Numbered from the stretch's first letter, positions 19,746 through 31,697 are shown. The stretch: 64,000 bases of DNA from Blastobasis lacticolella (GCA_905147135.1 LR990052.1:18042200-18106199), one strand, 5' to 3'. The notes: generated by a model from the letters alone, not told the origin. Numbers and translations are program-made.

Positions 19746-20297
19746 ACCAATGCGTTCAAATCTAGATTTAGTCAAGTCAAGAGTCGTTCCGCTTCCCAAA
19801 AGACGTGCCACATGAAACAAAAATGGACCTTATTCTATTAGCAATACATTCCACTTTGACATACTCTCAAGCTTTTTCCTTCTAAATTTAGACGACTAGG
19901 AGTAGGAGGTGGAGATATAAGCCATTAATAGACATAATTAGCATAACATTTGCCATAGTCGACGTCAAAATTAGGTGAGTCAAGGTAATTATCGTTATAA
20001 TTGAAATGGGTTGCTGGCGTGTCGGTGTGTTCGCACTAACGTCGTTTGCTAGTAACGTCTGTGATGTGATGATTGGATTACTTTGTTGCGCTTAAAATTT
20101 ACGAGGAGCAGCCGGGATGCTGTGGTAGTTGAGATGTTAAGTACTCTTCTTACGAGGTAGGTAGACAGTTGATACTAATCCTTACGTTGTATAAAATAGT
20201 GTCGCATTTTGGATGTAGGAGCATGACCGGATATCCGACCAAGGATGGTTCGCCTGCGCAACTGAAAAGCGACTTTATATTATGTATCGTAAGGCTT
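19746..20297. other. No feature recognised
   Basis: No coding frame or repeat partner found. Confidence 0.4.
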
Positions 20298-20484
20298 GGC
20301 CGTGTGGTGTCCGGCAGAGTTGCCTTATATTCGAGGGTGTCGTACAAGGCGACTAATGTTTTAGAGGCAAAAGTTCTAGAGTCTCCGAGGAAAATGGCCA
20401 GCAATGTTTTCCGTTAGTATATTTACAACACTGCGATCTCCAACCCGCCTGTCAAGCGTGGAGACTATGGTAATAGGCTCCCCT
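20298..20484 (+). mobile_element. RTE-tail short element, internally deleted
   Basis: GGCCGTGTGGTGTCCGGCAG followed by a gap where siblings have AATAGCACC, then TGTCGTACAAGGCGACTAAT and CTCCAACCCGCCTGTCAAGC, truncated before the GAT tail. Confidence 0.8.
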
Positions 20485-20739
20485 CTGCAATGTATATGCA
20501 CAGAGCATGGCGTAGGGTAGCAAGCGTCAGTGTATTGTTCGCAGGATTCTGTATTTCTTATTCGGTCTAAATTGGAGGCATGACCCACGGACGGGTCTAA
20601 GGACTGACTAGAGAGAAAGATATCACTTGTAAAATGTGGATAGGTAGGTACCTACGAAAAAGCCTCATAAAATACAAATGAAAATCGTACGTAGGTAGCA
20701 AAGCTTCTTAGTACAAAACAAAGTTCCCGGCGTATGTAT

Positions 20740-20885
20740 ATATGTACGCTTAGATCTTTTAAACTACTCAGATTTTAATGCGGTTTTCAACAATAGATGG
20801 AGTGATTTATGAGGAAGGATTATAAGTAAGAACGAAAGGCAAGGTAGGGGTAAAGTAGGTGTACGCGAACGAAGTCGCGCCAAGT
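20740..20885. repeat. Dispersed lepidopteran repeat fragment
   Basis: CTTAGATCTTTTAAACTACT, ATTTTAATGCGGTTTTCAAC and GTACGCGAACGAAGTCGCG, the inverse of 9108-9245. Confidence 0.65.
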
Positions 20886-20929
20886 CCACTAGAAATTACT
20901 AATAATAATAAAATAAATAATAATAAATA

Positions 20930-21168
20930 TCGTGGACAAATTCACACAGCGCTATCTAGCCCCAAACTAAGCAAAGCTTGTTCTATGGGTGCTAGCTAAC
21001 TGATATACTACTTATATACTTTTTAAATACATACTTATTATACATAGAACACCCTTACCCGTAGCAGAAATTAAAATTCATCATTTAAATTTCTGCCCGG
21101 CCGGGAATCGTACCCGGGACCTCTTGCGTGGTTGACTGGCATGTTGACCACTGAACCACTCAGGTCGT
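20930..21168 (-). mobile_element. SINE family B, full length
   Basis: The minus strand starts with a tRNA-like head: A-box-like GAGTGGTTCAGTGGTC and a B box, CGGGTACGATTCCCGG. The body follows with GGGTAAGGGTGTTCTATG, then AGCTTTGCTTAGTTTGGGGC and GCGCTGTGTGAATTTGTCC. It is the best-preserved family B copy and shows that the family is tRNA-derived. Confidence 0.85.
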
Positions 21169-21905
21169 CAAAGTACAATACATTCAAAATCTCTCCTACA
21201 CTTCATCTGAATGAGATCAAAGTTAAACATGCTCTCTCATTCATTGCAATCGCGGAAATAACAATTTTTCTAAAAACAACTTCAACAACCCACCCCAACC
21301 TTGTGAAATAGAACAATGTTCGTTGCAGTTTGCTATTTCGCAAAACATTTCCGCGGATTTGTTGCATTCGTTCCCTTGTTTTTCCTTTTTCTAGTGCGGC
21401 CAATGTACCTTTATCAGTGCAATGACCACCGCTGTCAATCTAGACCTAGTTGACCTATAAAGTTCATCCGTGCGTATGCTTTTTTTCGTTTTTTGTGCGT
21501 TCACTGTATCGAGCGATGCATCTGTGGAATGGCAGTGGCAATATTTTATGATTCAACCATCTATTGGTTGTTGTTGTGAGGAAGTTTTAGTTTGTTAAGT
21601 TTCATAACTAGCAGTAGCGGTACATGGGATTTATGCAATTGCCTACTTCGTTAGGAACTCAACTCTAACTTTTCACAAGACTTTCCAAGTTATCACAGTG
21701 AAACTTGAAGGTCCATTTTCATTTAAATTTAATTTTAATTTAATTTAATTACCAGAATTGTCGGGGCGCCATCTAGGGAATGGTTAGGAATGCTTTAGAT
21801 ACCTATTGGAAATTGCTATTCTATAAGCAATACATTCCATCTTTTCCTCACGCTTTTGTTTCTGAATTTAGCTAAACATAATGCAGGACTGTGCAATATA
21901 ATGTT
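21169..21905. other. No feature recognised
   Basis: Unassigned, with a (TTTAATTTAATT)-like run near 21722-21750. Confidence 0.4.
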
Positions 21906-22162
21906 GGCCGTGTGGTGTCCGGCAGAGTAGAATAGCAACAACCTCTTACACTCATGGGTGTCGTACAAGGCGACTAATGATTTCGAGGCAAAAGACCACG
22001 AGTCACCGTAGTCGGGAAAATGGGCAGCAGCATTTTCCATTGTTATATTTAAACACTGCTATCTCCAACCCGCCTGCCAAGCGTGGACATTATGGCAATA
22101 ACCTCCCCTTTCGTGGGAGAGGCCCTATGTCCTGCAGTGGACTGTTACGGGCTGTGATGATG
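21906..22162 (+). mobile_element. RTE-tail short element, full length
   Basis: GGCCGTGTGGTGTCCGGCAG to GTCCTGCAGTGGACTGTTAC GGGCTGTGATGATGA. One of the most complete copies. Confidence 0.9.
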
Positions 22163-22747
22163 AATGCAGGACACAGTGGCACCAGTGAACTCATAACCAT
22201 GATGCATGCAAATATCGAGGTAAAAACAATACGAACCGTGGTAGCAATCCTTACCACTGGATAGTATCTGTGATGGTTAATTTTAAAATATTAGGCTGCA
22301 GCAGCTTACTTTTACAAGACTTTGAGTCTATTTTGTGCCGCGCCGCTAGAGAAACCACTTAAATCGAATAAATGTTCGTTAGTACACTAGTTTCGTAACC
22401 ACAGAGGGTGTGTGAATTAGCTCTATAATCTGATTATTTGAAAGCATCCTAAAACAACACAATCCCATGATAACTAACAAACCCACTAGATTCACTGTCA
22501 CAGATTACCAGGCCTCGCTTTGTATTCAGAAAGCAATGAATGCGTTCATACTGAAGCACTACGGTTCCTATAACGAATCTCTGAGCCAATAAAATATACG
22601 TTTCACATTTTAAATATACACTCAACTTCTGAATCTATTGCATATTCCTGTGTAATCCTGGTGTGGTAAATCTAGAATGCTACGCATATTTGTTTGGTTC
22701 TAAAGTGCTACTGAATCAGCCCAAAATCAAAGAAATACAATAGTATA
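22163..22747. other. No feature recognised
   Basis: AT-rich spacer without coding potential. Confidence 0.4.
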
Positions 22748-22893
22748 AGGGTGTCGTAGGTTGCTATGCCATCAAGTAAAAGAAAAATTTCACTTTGTAG
22801 CGATAGATAGAGGTGTAGGAGACCTACAAAACGTTTCTCTACTCGCGCACAACATGGCACATTAATTTGATTTTGTAAAAACTTTGACTATTC
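22748..22893. mobile_element. MITE M3, left portion, cut by a LINE
   Basis: AGGGTGTCGTAGGTTGCTAT, TTCACTTTGTAGCGATAGAT and GTAGGAGACCTACAAAACG match the left part of M3 at 60866-61208. The LINE poly-A (seen as poly-T) begins at 22894. Confidence 0.65.
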
Positions 22894-25140
22894 TTTTTTT
22901 TTTTTTTTTTTTTATGTTATACGGCAGACAAACAGGCAAGCGGGCCACCTGATGGAAAGTGGTCACCGCCGCCTATGGACATCAGCAACACCAGGGGAGT
23001 CACTGATGCGTTGCCCGCCTCTGAAGAGACCTCTAATATACCTCTTGAACGATCCCATGTCATAGTCCAAAGGAAACACTGTGGCTGGGAGCTCATTTCA
23101 CATCCGAATCGTACGAGCGAGAAACGTTCTTTCGAACCTTCGCGTCGTGACCAACAGAGGGTCTACGTAGTGAGGATGAGTACCCAGCCCACGGCGGGTG
23201 GTGCGATGGCGGAATTGCGCTGTGGGCACCAGATCGAAAAGTTCCTCGGAACACTCCCCATTGTACAGCCGATAGAACACACACAGGGAGCCAAAGTCCC
23301 TTCGGTTTGCCAGTGGTTCCAACTTGCGTGTTAGTATGGGATCATCGACAATTCGTACGGCGCGTCTCTGTACGGAGTCCAGAGGATTAAGCAGGTCGGC
23401 TGTTTCGCCGGCCCAAAGATGGGAACAATACTCCATATGCGGCCGCACTTGTGCCTTGTACAGCAGCAGGCGCTGCCCTGGGGTGAAGTATCGCTTGGAC
23501 CGGTTAAGCACTCCAAGCTTTTTCGAAGCCAGTTTGGCCTTGCCTTCCAGGTGACTCCGGAATCGCACGCTATCCGACGCGATATATCGACACCGAGGAT
23601 CCCAACACTTTTTGAGATGGAAAGGGGTGTTCCTTGAAACTGCGGCACTATGTCAAAGGAATCTTTTTTGGCGGAAAATGCGCAGACCTGTGTCTTCGAG
23701 GGGTTGAATTGGACTAGGTTTAGTCTGCCCCACTGAGCAACTTGCTCCAAGGAATGTTCGATATTCGACACAAGTCTAATTCGGCTCTCCGACACCTCGG
23801 AACGAGGGACATTCGCTCGGCCAGTATAACTAACATCTCCCGTACTGTCATCCGCATAACAATGAATACTGGGGATATTCAGCATATCATTGATATGCAG
23901 AAGAAACAGCGTGGGAGATAGTACTGAACCTTGGGGTACTCCAGCATTTATAGTCTTGGTATCGGAGCAGCATCCATCGACAACGACTTGGATGCTCCGT
24001 CCAGACAGGAAGCTGGATACCCAATTGCAGAGCCCCTCGGGGATACCGTACTTCGGGAGTTTTGATAGAAGTGCCCTGTGCCAGACCCGATCAAATGCCT
24101 TGGCTATGTCAAGACTGACAGCCAGAGCCTCCCCCTTGCTCTCGACGGCCTCAGCCCACCGGTGCGTTAGGTACACCAGAAGGTCACCAGCTGAGCGACC
24201 ATGGCGAAAGCCATATTGACGGTCACTGATCAGCTGGTGGTCCTCTAGGTATCCGAGGAGCTGGATATTGATAACGCGCTCCATCGCCTTAGAGAGCAAG
24301 GAGGTTACCGCTATAGGCCTGTAATTTGATGGGTCTGAATTATCACCCTTCTTGGGTATCGGATGCACAAGAGCTAGCTTCCACGAAGACGGCACCGTTC
24401 CAGAGGTATAGGAAAGCTCGAATAAGCGCATTAGCACGGGAGACAACTCGGGAGCACATTTTTTTAGAACAATAGCCGGAATGCCGTCAGGCCCACTGGA
24501 CTTCCGGATGTCTAGAGAGAGAAGCACACGTCTTATAATTTTTTGGGTGAAACGAACTTCGGGCATGCTGCCCTCACACCGCGAGATGGTAGGCGGTGCA
24601 GCTCCCCCATCATCCAGATTTGAGTTTTTGGCAAAGAGATTACCCAAGAGATCGGCTTTCTCCTTTGCCGTGTGGGCCAATAGGTCATCCGGCTTGCGCA
24701 AAGGTGGAAAAGAAGTACGACAAAAGTTCCCCTCAACAGCTTTGGAGAGAGACCAAAAAGCACGACTTCCAGATGGGTAGCTGATTAGTCTCTCCCCAAT
24801 TCCACCAATGAACTTGAATTTTGCTCCAGCCATTATCCTCTTTGTAGACCTCGATACAGCATTATACTTTTTCCTCAAATTGTGGGTGTTAGGGTCCTTG
24901 TGGGCACTAGCACTAGGCCTGTCGTACCAGGGCTGGCTCTTGCCGCCGAGGCGGACTACAGAGGATGGGATAAAACATTCCATTCCCTGCAGTACGACAT
25001 CAGATACAGCGGCTGCACAGGTGTTGGTGTCATTTGAGGAAAAGCAAAGCTGTATCCACGGGTACGACGCGAAGAATTCTCGCAATCCATCCCAGTCTGC
25101 TGAGCCATAGTGCCATACCTTGCGTGACCCACTGGCGATT
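22894..25140 (-). mobile_element. 5'-truncated Jockey-group LINE
   Basis: Non-LTR retrotransposon on the minus strand. It ends in a 20-nt poly-A (22894-22913 as T), has a 3' UTR with GGTGGCCCGCTTGCCTGTTT, and extends 5' to about 25140. ORF1 and the endonuclease domain are missing, as expected for 5' truncation during target-primed reverse transcription. It appears inserted into an M3 element, pieces of which flank it. Confidence 0.88.
22963..25140 (-). pseudogene. LINE ORF2: reverse transcriptase and C-terminal region, frameshifted
   Basis: Encodes the reverse transcriptase of a Jockey-group LINE, which copies the element RNA at a nicked chromosomal target. Motifs in order: SSGPDGIPAIVLKK (finger), NYRPIAVTSLLSK, DIAKAFDRVWH (first catalytic Asp), GVPQGSVLSPTLF and CYADDSTGD (catalytic YADD). 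After the RT domain the frame breaks near 23576-23585, where two extra bases (CG) fit best. The C-terminal region resumes in another frame at 23568 with FRSHLEGKAKLASKKLGVL and YRLYNGECSEELFDLVP. A TGG-to-TGA stop lies at 23098-23100 (after ARTIRM), beyond which homology continues to about 22963. The endonuclease is absent. The RT motifs are intact but the element is dead as it stands. Jockey versus a neighbouring CR1-like clade is not settled. Confidence 0.9.
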
Positions 25141-25232
25141 CTTAGCGATAGTACTTACATCTATTCTCGTGTGTTCCAGAAGTAAAAAAACTGGTTTGCC
25201 TCACATTTCGCTTTTCAGCCACATTATAGTCA
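25138..25232. mobile_element. MITE M3 fragment
   Basis: CTTAGCGATAGTACTTACAT and TTTCGCTTTTCAGCCACATT ATAGTCAT are the inverse of the internal half of M3 at 61010-61105. They lie between the LINE 5' end and an RTE-tail element. Confidence 0.6.
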
Positions 25233-25233
25233 T

Positions 25234-25482
25234 ATCATCATCACAGCCAACAGTCCACTGCAGGACTTAGGGCCTCTCCCACGAAAGGGGAGGTTATCGC
25301 CATAATCTCCACGCTTGGCAGGCGGGTTGGAGTTGGTAAATATAACAATGGAAAACGCTGTTGCCCATTTTCCAGCCTACAGAGACTCTAGATCTTTGGT
25401 CTTGATAACATTAGTCACTTCGTACGACACCCATGAGTGTAAGAGGTTGGTGCTATTCTACTCTGCCGGACACCACACGGCC
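25234..25482 (-). mobile_element. RTE-tail short element, full length
   Basis: ATCATCATCACAGCCAACAG at the left (tail) and GCCGGACACCACACGGCC at the right. It is flanked by CATAT-like sequence on both sides, a possible short target duplication. Confidence 0.88.
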
Positions 25483-25517
25483 ATATACTCATATGACTAC
25501 GGATTATTCTTATAAGT

Positions 25518-25568
25518 ACCCGGAGACTGGTTGAACAGTCTCGGCAGCCGATTGGCACCCCAGGACGG
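25518..25568 (+). mobile_element. 5S-derived SINE, 3' fragment
   Basis: GAGACTGGTTGAACAGTCTC GGCAGCCGATTGGCACCCC matches the 3' part of the family C SINE at 11390-11434. Confidence 0.6.
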
Positions 25569-25638
25569 TTTAATATTTTATTTTTAGCCGCACGAACTAA
25601 CTGAATTTATACTATAAGATTCAATAGCTATATTTTTG

Positions 25639-25899
25639 CCCGTGTGGTGTCCGGCAGAGTAGAATAGCACCAACCCCTAACACTCGTGGGTGTCGTACAA
25701 GGCGACTAATGATTTCGAGGCAAAAGACCACGAGTCTCCGTAGTCGGGAAAATGGGCAGCAGCATTTTCCATTGTTATATTTATACACTACGATCTCCAA
25801 CCAGCCTGCCAAGCGTGGAGATTATGGCAATAACCTCTCCTTTTGTGGGAGAGGCCCTAAGTCCTGCAGTAGACTGTTACGGGCTATGATGATGATGAT
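25639..25899 (+). mobile_element. RTE-tail short element, full length
   Basis: CCCGTGTGGTGTCCGGCAGA to TGTTACGGGCTATGATGATG ATGATT. The longest GAT tail in the window. Confidence 0.9.
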
Positions 25900-25984
25900 T
25901 ATTCAATAGCTATAATCACAGAGCTGGAAAAAAAGTTACTAGTCGTAGCTAACTATTCAATCTTTTTGGCTATTTATATATTTT

Positions 25985-26309
25985 CGTTAATGTCTCGGTT
26001 CTATCTCGCGCGCGAGGGCCCGAGGACCGTAGATCAGGTAATTGCAGTGGAGCGACTGCTATCTGACATTCGTGATCCTGTTGGCAGGGGAACCTGACCA
26101 GATTGGATCATGGTTACACATTCAGTAGCTTGAATGTGCAAGTTTCATCAAGATGTTTTCCCTCACTGTAAGAGCATCGCTTAGTGTTCAACTAATGTAG
26201 GTATATTTAACTCAGAAAAGAGTCATTGGTACATGGCGGCATTGGGGTTCGAACCCGCTACCTCGAGTTACGAGTCGGACCCGTTTACTATAAGGCCACC
26301 GACGCTCTG
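25985..26309 (-). mobile_element. SINE family A, full length
   Basis: The inverted tail starts at GTTAATGTCTCGGTTC and the tRNA-like head lies at the right, with inverted B box GGGGTTCGAACCCGC and GTCGGACCCGTTTACTATAA GGCCACCGACGC. No target duplication was obvious. Confidence 0.88.
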
Positions 26310-26761
26310 TAATGTTCTTCGATAATGTAATAAAATTGTAGGCACCGAAGTTACAACATTCAATTTACGGTAAAACGTAATATTGGTTTTGCAATTCAAT
26401 TTTGTTTTAATAATCCACTTCTGTTTTTCTTGGGAGCGAGAACTTTCCTAATGAAATTTAGTTTTCCTATTTAGGAATTAAATTAATTAGTACTCGGCAA
26501 TCAATAATCAGACATTTTACATAATTTTAGTTACATATCAACATCTGGTTACGGAGATCCGAGCTTCATCACGAGCCTCTGACGTGGCTTATGACGGCTG
26601 CTATCAATAGCAACCGGAACCGACAGCTTAAGCTACATACCACACTGCGGCAAGGTCGGTCTAGAAGGCAACTAAACAATTGATACTAATCCTTACATAG
26701 TATAAAATAAATTCGCTTTTCGGACGCGCGGCCGAGCCGAACTTGGTCAGCCTAGCTGCCT
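26310..26761. other. No feature recognised
   Basis: AT-rich spacer. Confidence 0.4.
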
Positions 26762-26858
26762 CCTAGATCGACTGCCAAATCCTGGATTATGGACAAGGTG
26801 GACCCTGGGCCCTCGCACGCGTGAGCATAACCATAACATTAATGCCAAGATGATTATG
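26762..26858 (+). mobile_element. SINE family A, 3' fragment
   Basis: CTGCCAAATCCTGGATTATG and AACATTAATGCCAAGATGAT TATG. Confidence 0.75.
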
Positions 26859-28667
26859 TATAGCTTGCATACCACTATAACATAGGCTATAATTTATCCC
26901 AAAATTAAATTATTTCCTGCGGCGAACACGCCATAATCGAGTTTTACGCGAAGTCACGTGCAGCAGGTTGGAGAGGAAATTAAAGATAAAAAATTAAACA
27001 CACAACTGTCAATGTCAAAGAGACCATCCAGGGTTATAAAACCTTTTTATTGAATGTTTTTATTTACCAAATGGTTATACATCACGCACACTTTTCAAAC
27101 TACAACAAAACAAATCGATTTACCCCCATTTATTTAATTGATTTAAAACGTAATAAGTAACTCGGAAACTATTATACTCCCGTCCTAGAATACTAGTTGG
27201 AAAACTTCAATATTAGAAATAAGTGGCCGCCATGTTGAATATCTCTCAGCATCGGTCAATCCCTCAGTTTCTGAGCCTTTGCAATAATGTACCGTGACAA
27301 CTATAGAATAAAAACTACCCATATTTAATTGAAGCAGGACAAATATGAAACAAAAAAACATTGTTCCCTATTTAATTCAGTAAAATATTTAAAGATTCAC
27401 ATGACTTTATTTCATTCTTAATGTAATAATTTTAATCAATAATTCAATGATTTTAAATAATCCACCATTTGGGTAATTTATTTTATAGTGGCAACCCATT
27501 TGTGTACTATTTTAATTTTTAATTCGATCTCATACCTTAGTATAAGATAACTTCGTACACGGCCGTGGTTACTTTCATAAATATGTAACTCCATACGAAG
27601 AAGTAGGTGTCCACGGCCGCCCGTACAATTAGGACAAGTACGAGTATCTTATGTCTCCTTTGTTTTGTCCTTTTTTCGAACTCTTTGCTTCGAACAATGG
27701 GGCTTTGTGCGTACTGGGACCCCCATTGTTGGGGAATTTATTTGTCATATGCGAATTTTGGAATGTAGGCCGTTGGGGGCTTATGAGAAGGGTTAATAAT
27801 GGAAGGGGGAGGGGGATGTTGAGGAAACGAAAGTAGGCGATGACCTGTACAAATGTCGGGGATTTTTACAGGTCGTTTTTGTTTCGTTTTCGTTATAATG
27901 AATGTAAAATAAAACATTACGGAATAGTATACATACAGCAAAAGGCGACAGTTTTAAAAAGTTTTACCCCAGACACGAATCATAGTATTGATAACTTATC
28001 CACTTTAAAAAAGAACAGCAGAAAATAATTATAAAAATTAACTGCAGTAATAGTAGGTACATTATAATAATGTCCATTTTAGATGTAATTCAGGCGCAAT
28101 ATTTTGAACTTTACACTCATCGCAACTTATAAAAAAAAATAGCTAGTTTGTGTGCGAAACCAAATGGAACGGCTCAAAAATATGGCTGGTGCCAGCTCTC
28201 CAAACAATGTGTACGGTAGCAACTGCTAAAGTTAATTTTATTCACATTAATTGTTTTATTGAAATCGACTATCAGAAATCAAGCCAACAGAGTTATCATG
28301 ACCAATAAAGTTTTGTGATTTTGTGATTCTGAATTTTTGAATGCTTCTCTAAACATTATTTACTGGCATAAAATTCTCATAGCTTGCGCAAAAAACGTCT
28401 TTATTATATACACCGTAAGGACTAGTATCAGATCGTCTGTTTCTAGTTTACTTTGTAGAATCATGAAAGAGTTTCGTTGTTATTGAAAGGAATTTATAGC
28501 GAATCAATTTACCCACATTTGATACGTTATTGAATTTTTTTATTTGATTGATTGAACGTTGCAGGGATACGCGTATTTCTTAAGTCCCGACTGCAAAAAT
28601 ATGATCTAACCAGACGGGCAAAAATTAAACATTATATAAACATTAGCGACACACCCCGGCACACACA
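26859..28667. other. Long AT-rich interval without recognised genes
   Basis: Longest largely unassigned stretch. A short diverged dispersed-repeat trace (CATAGGCTATAATTTATCCC, ACGCGAAGTCACG) lies at 26880-26960. Small open frames near 27650-28030 overlap on both strands and look like chance. Confidence 0.45.
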
Positions 28668-28986
28668 GGTGCTCTCTACGGTATCCGACCTGTACCCGAG
28701 AGATACAGGGTTCGTATCCCGCTGCGGCCATTTACCAATGACTCTTTTCTGAGTTATGTACATTAGTTGAATACTAACCGATGCTCTTACGGTGAGGGAA
28801 AACATCGTGATGGAACCTGCACATTCAGGCGACTGAATGTGTAACCATGATCCTATCTCGTCAGGTTCCCCTGGTAGCAGGTTCACGGTGATCAGTCGCT
28901 CCACTGTAATTACCTGATCTGCCAAATCCTGGGTAATGATCAGGGCGGACCCCGGGCCCTCGTGCGCGAGACCACCACCAAGATTA
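28668..28986 (+). mobile_element. SINE family A, near full length
   Basis: The head has a B box (AGGGTTCGTATCCCGC), then GACTCTTTTCTGAGTTATGT and the standard body to GGGCCCTCGTGCGCGAGACC. The last 20 bp are altered (ACCACCACCAAGATTAT). Confidence 0.85.
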
Positions 28987-29992
28987 TCGATGGTTAAAGT
29001 ATATTTGTATCCGACTGTAGTAAGAGCCAACAAAGTTAAAATTTTAAAAGCCCAACAAAGTGATTTTAATTGTAAATGACCTGCGATGGATACAACCAAC
29101 CACTGAATAAACAAGAACATAAATAAATTAGTTTTTGCATCAATCTCAACAGTTTCAGTTAACTATTTTACAGCCACTTTCAAGAGTTATGAGGAGCTTT
29201 TACTGCTATCAATTAAAATTTATTTGTTCATTAAATGTACAGCCATTCCAGTTTGGAAGTGACATTAAGCGCCTTAACAAGTTCCGGACCGGTGAGGCCC
29301 ACCTTTAAAGGCGGTGTAAATAGCTGCTATGGAGCTGCTATTATTCATATTGATATAAATAATTTATTATTATTTAAGTTATATTTTATTTTATTTTGAT
29401 TATTTTAATTGATTGTATTTTAACATTGACATTACTATTACTTATTACTACTATTTTTTAATTATATTCGTGACAATTGCTCTATCGCCTATCTGTTCTG
29501 CGAGCTATGTGCACTTCCCACTGCCGTTTGAGCCACAGACAGACCCTTGCCAATTAGGACAGTGCCTGAGACGTAGTGTCGTTTCTGGCAGGTGTTCTGC
29601 GAAGTGTAAGTAGAACTGTAAGTAAACTAGACGGGCTTGATCTGTATTTTCGTATGCCCGATTTACACGTATTAAGTAGTCAAGTAGTTAACTAAATATT
29701 AACTTAATATTGAGCCACTTAATATATGCAAGTAAACAACGAATTTAGTAACAACCTACTGCTTAGTTTCATCTAGTTACTAACTACTTAAAGTAAGAAA
29801 GAAAGACACATGTCATACATGGAAATCACGGCACAATTATTTAGCTATACAACAACATTAAAAAATATCGATACATTAAACACTGAGCTATTTATTGGGT
29901 AGTATTGTTCGTGGGCATTCAGCGCAAGTGGCAACCCTCCTCAGCATAATGTTACAACAGCCATATATGTGTAAATCGTATTAGGCAGCATG
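28987..29992. other. No feature recognised
   Basis: AT-rich, with a TTATT-rich block at 29340-29470. No gene or shared repeat. Confidence 0.4.
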
Positions 29993-30112
29993 GGTACGCC
30001 TTCCACAAGGTGGACCGACGTCCTGGTAAAGATTGCATGCACCAGCTGGAGGCGAAAGACACAGGAGCGGCCTTTGCGGAGATTCCTGGGGGAGGCCTAT
30101 GCACAGCAGTAG
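29993..30112 (+). pseudogene. RTE-clade LINE, last 39 codons of ORF
   Basis: Encodes GTPSTRWTDVLVKIACTSW, then QERPLRRFLGEAYAQQ and a stop, the typical C-terminus of lepidopteran RTE (BovB-like) pol proteins. Only the extreme 3' coding end is present. An autonomous relative would be the expected enzyme donor for the RTE-tail short elements. Confidence 0.8.
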
Positions 30113-30921
30113 GCGCCTTTTGACTTGTAAATCGGCCTTTGGATTCGTTTAGTAGTTATAGCTCCAACTACTATTTAAAGGCTACACATTTATCGCTTTA
30201 TGGAGCATTACATAGTCGTTGTATGTTACAAATATACAGTGCCTCAGGTGTGTTGTCAGTGTACGGACACTGTGACTATCATTCAAACTGGCAGACAATA
30301 ATGTTAGCAACATTCTTGCTGTAAGAAATGGCCGGCAAAAGCTAGCTAATACAAGAATTGCTCGTTTTATAGTTTACTATTAGTAGTTATTTACTAGTAT
30401 TTTTATACAATGCCCCTAGATTGTGTTTCGAGCTCATGGATCGCTTGCTCACTTAAGACGATACCACTTGACTGTTGTCTCCTGTAACTTAATTCTTTCT
30501 TAGAGTATTTACTTAGAGTGTTGTAAAGATTTTATTTTACAAACTCGCCGGTGTACTTATGTACGCCCATAATTTAATGTTGTATGTAAGTACATAGTAA
30601 TAAATTGAAAAGAAAATTTCAAATTTATGATGAAACAAATAAATAAATCCATATAAATAACCAGTCTCTAAATCAAACCGCAGACAGTCACACAGAGGGA
30701 CAAGCGAACTTGACGAAACTACAGAATCCCAAAAATCAAGTTTAATTTATTTTCAGTATAAGTTTATCCATTCAACGAGGTAACGCCGCCAGCGTTCTGG
30801 GAACGCTTCCGCTTGGCAGCGATCTAGAATCAGCTTTTTATATGTAATTTATTTTTAGTGTAAAATTTTTATTTCGTTTTGTAGTTTTAAGTTTGTACAT
30901 ATTGTAATGTTACTATGTATA
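30113..30921. other. No feature recognised
   Basis: AT-rich; an AAATAAATAAAT run lies near 30638-30650. Confidence 0.4.
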
Positions 30922-31302
30922 TGTCGCAGCCGGATGGTTAAATTAGCCGGTTAATTAAATGGCTAGCTCTTTAGGCAATTATTTAATTAAATATTTGCCA
31001 AATCAATGAACTTTGAAAGTAACGTCTAATGAACGATATTGCCCCGAGTTTATGGAGCTCCTCCACACATTGTCACAACACTAACCTAACCCAACCGAAT
31101 TAAAACCTAATGCAACCTATTATTATTTTTTGAGATTATTGTGATTAAGTTAGCATTGTGACAATATTTGGAGGAGCTTCGTAAACTCGGGTCAATTTCG
31201 TTCTTTAAAAAAATTCTTGAAATTGGCAAATTTTCAATTAAATAATAACATGAGAAGCTAGCCGTTTAATTAACTTGCTAATTTAACCATCTGGCTGCGA
31301 CA
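30922..31302. mobile_element. Foldback MITE, almost entirely palindromic
   Basis: 381 bp whose two halves are inverted copies. TGTCGCAGCCGGATGGTTAA at the left end pairs with the right end, and a second paired block holds CCCGAGTTTATGGAGCTCCT CC and its inverse near 31160-31190. TATA flanks both sides (30918-30921, 31303-31306). A transcript would fold into a hairpin of roughly 170-190 bp. No coding capacity. Confidence 0.85.
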
Positions 31303-31697
31303 TATATACTAATAATAATAAATAAGTTAGTTTCATTTCAACGTCTATTTAGCAACTAAAATGTATCTACAATCAAACCTTCAACAGAAAGCCCCATACA
31401 TACCGGTACTAACTCCAATCGATACTGGCGGCAGTCTCCGATGTTCACTAGTGCAATTATAAGATCGGTTAGTATACTAATAAGGCAGTGTTGACAGCCC
31501 TCGCGGGAGTATCTGAGCATGCAAGACACGGTATAGGCAGTTATCGGGACAGGGACTGTTTTTGTTAAAGGTTTCTTAGGATGAAATTTTGCTTTTGGAT
31601 GTAAAGGTTATTAAGTATTTTAGGATGTCAAGTTAGTTATATGTGGTATGGTTAAGCAAATTTAAAATTTAAGTTTGTTTTACGTTTTAGGTTTCAG
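31303..31697. other. No feature recognised
   Basis: Unassigned spacer. Confidence 0.4.

Noticed and set aside
22748..25232. Clean LINE insertion into M3 with a target duplication
   Set aside because: M3 pieces lie on both sides, but I could not match a duplication or restore a continuous M3, so the nesting is only inferred.
23324..25270. Several plus-strand ORFs of 60-109 codons
   Set aside because: Antisense shadows of the minus-strand LINE ORF2.
28632..29120. 162-codon minus-strand ORF
   Set aside because: It is a shadow frame across a full-length SINE A.
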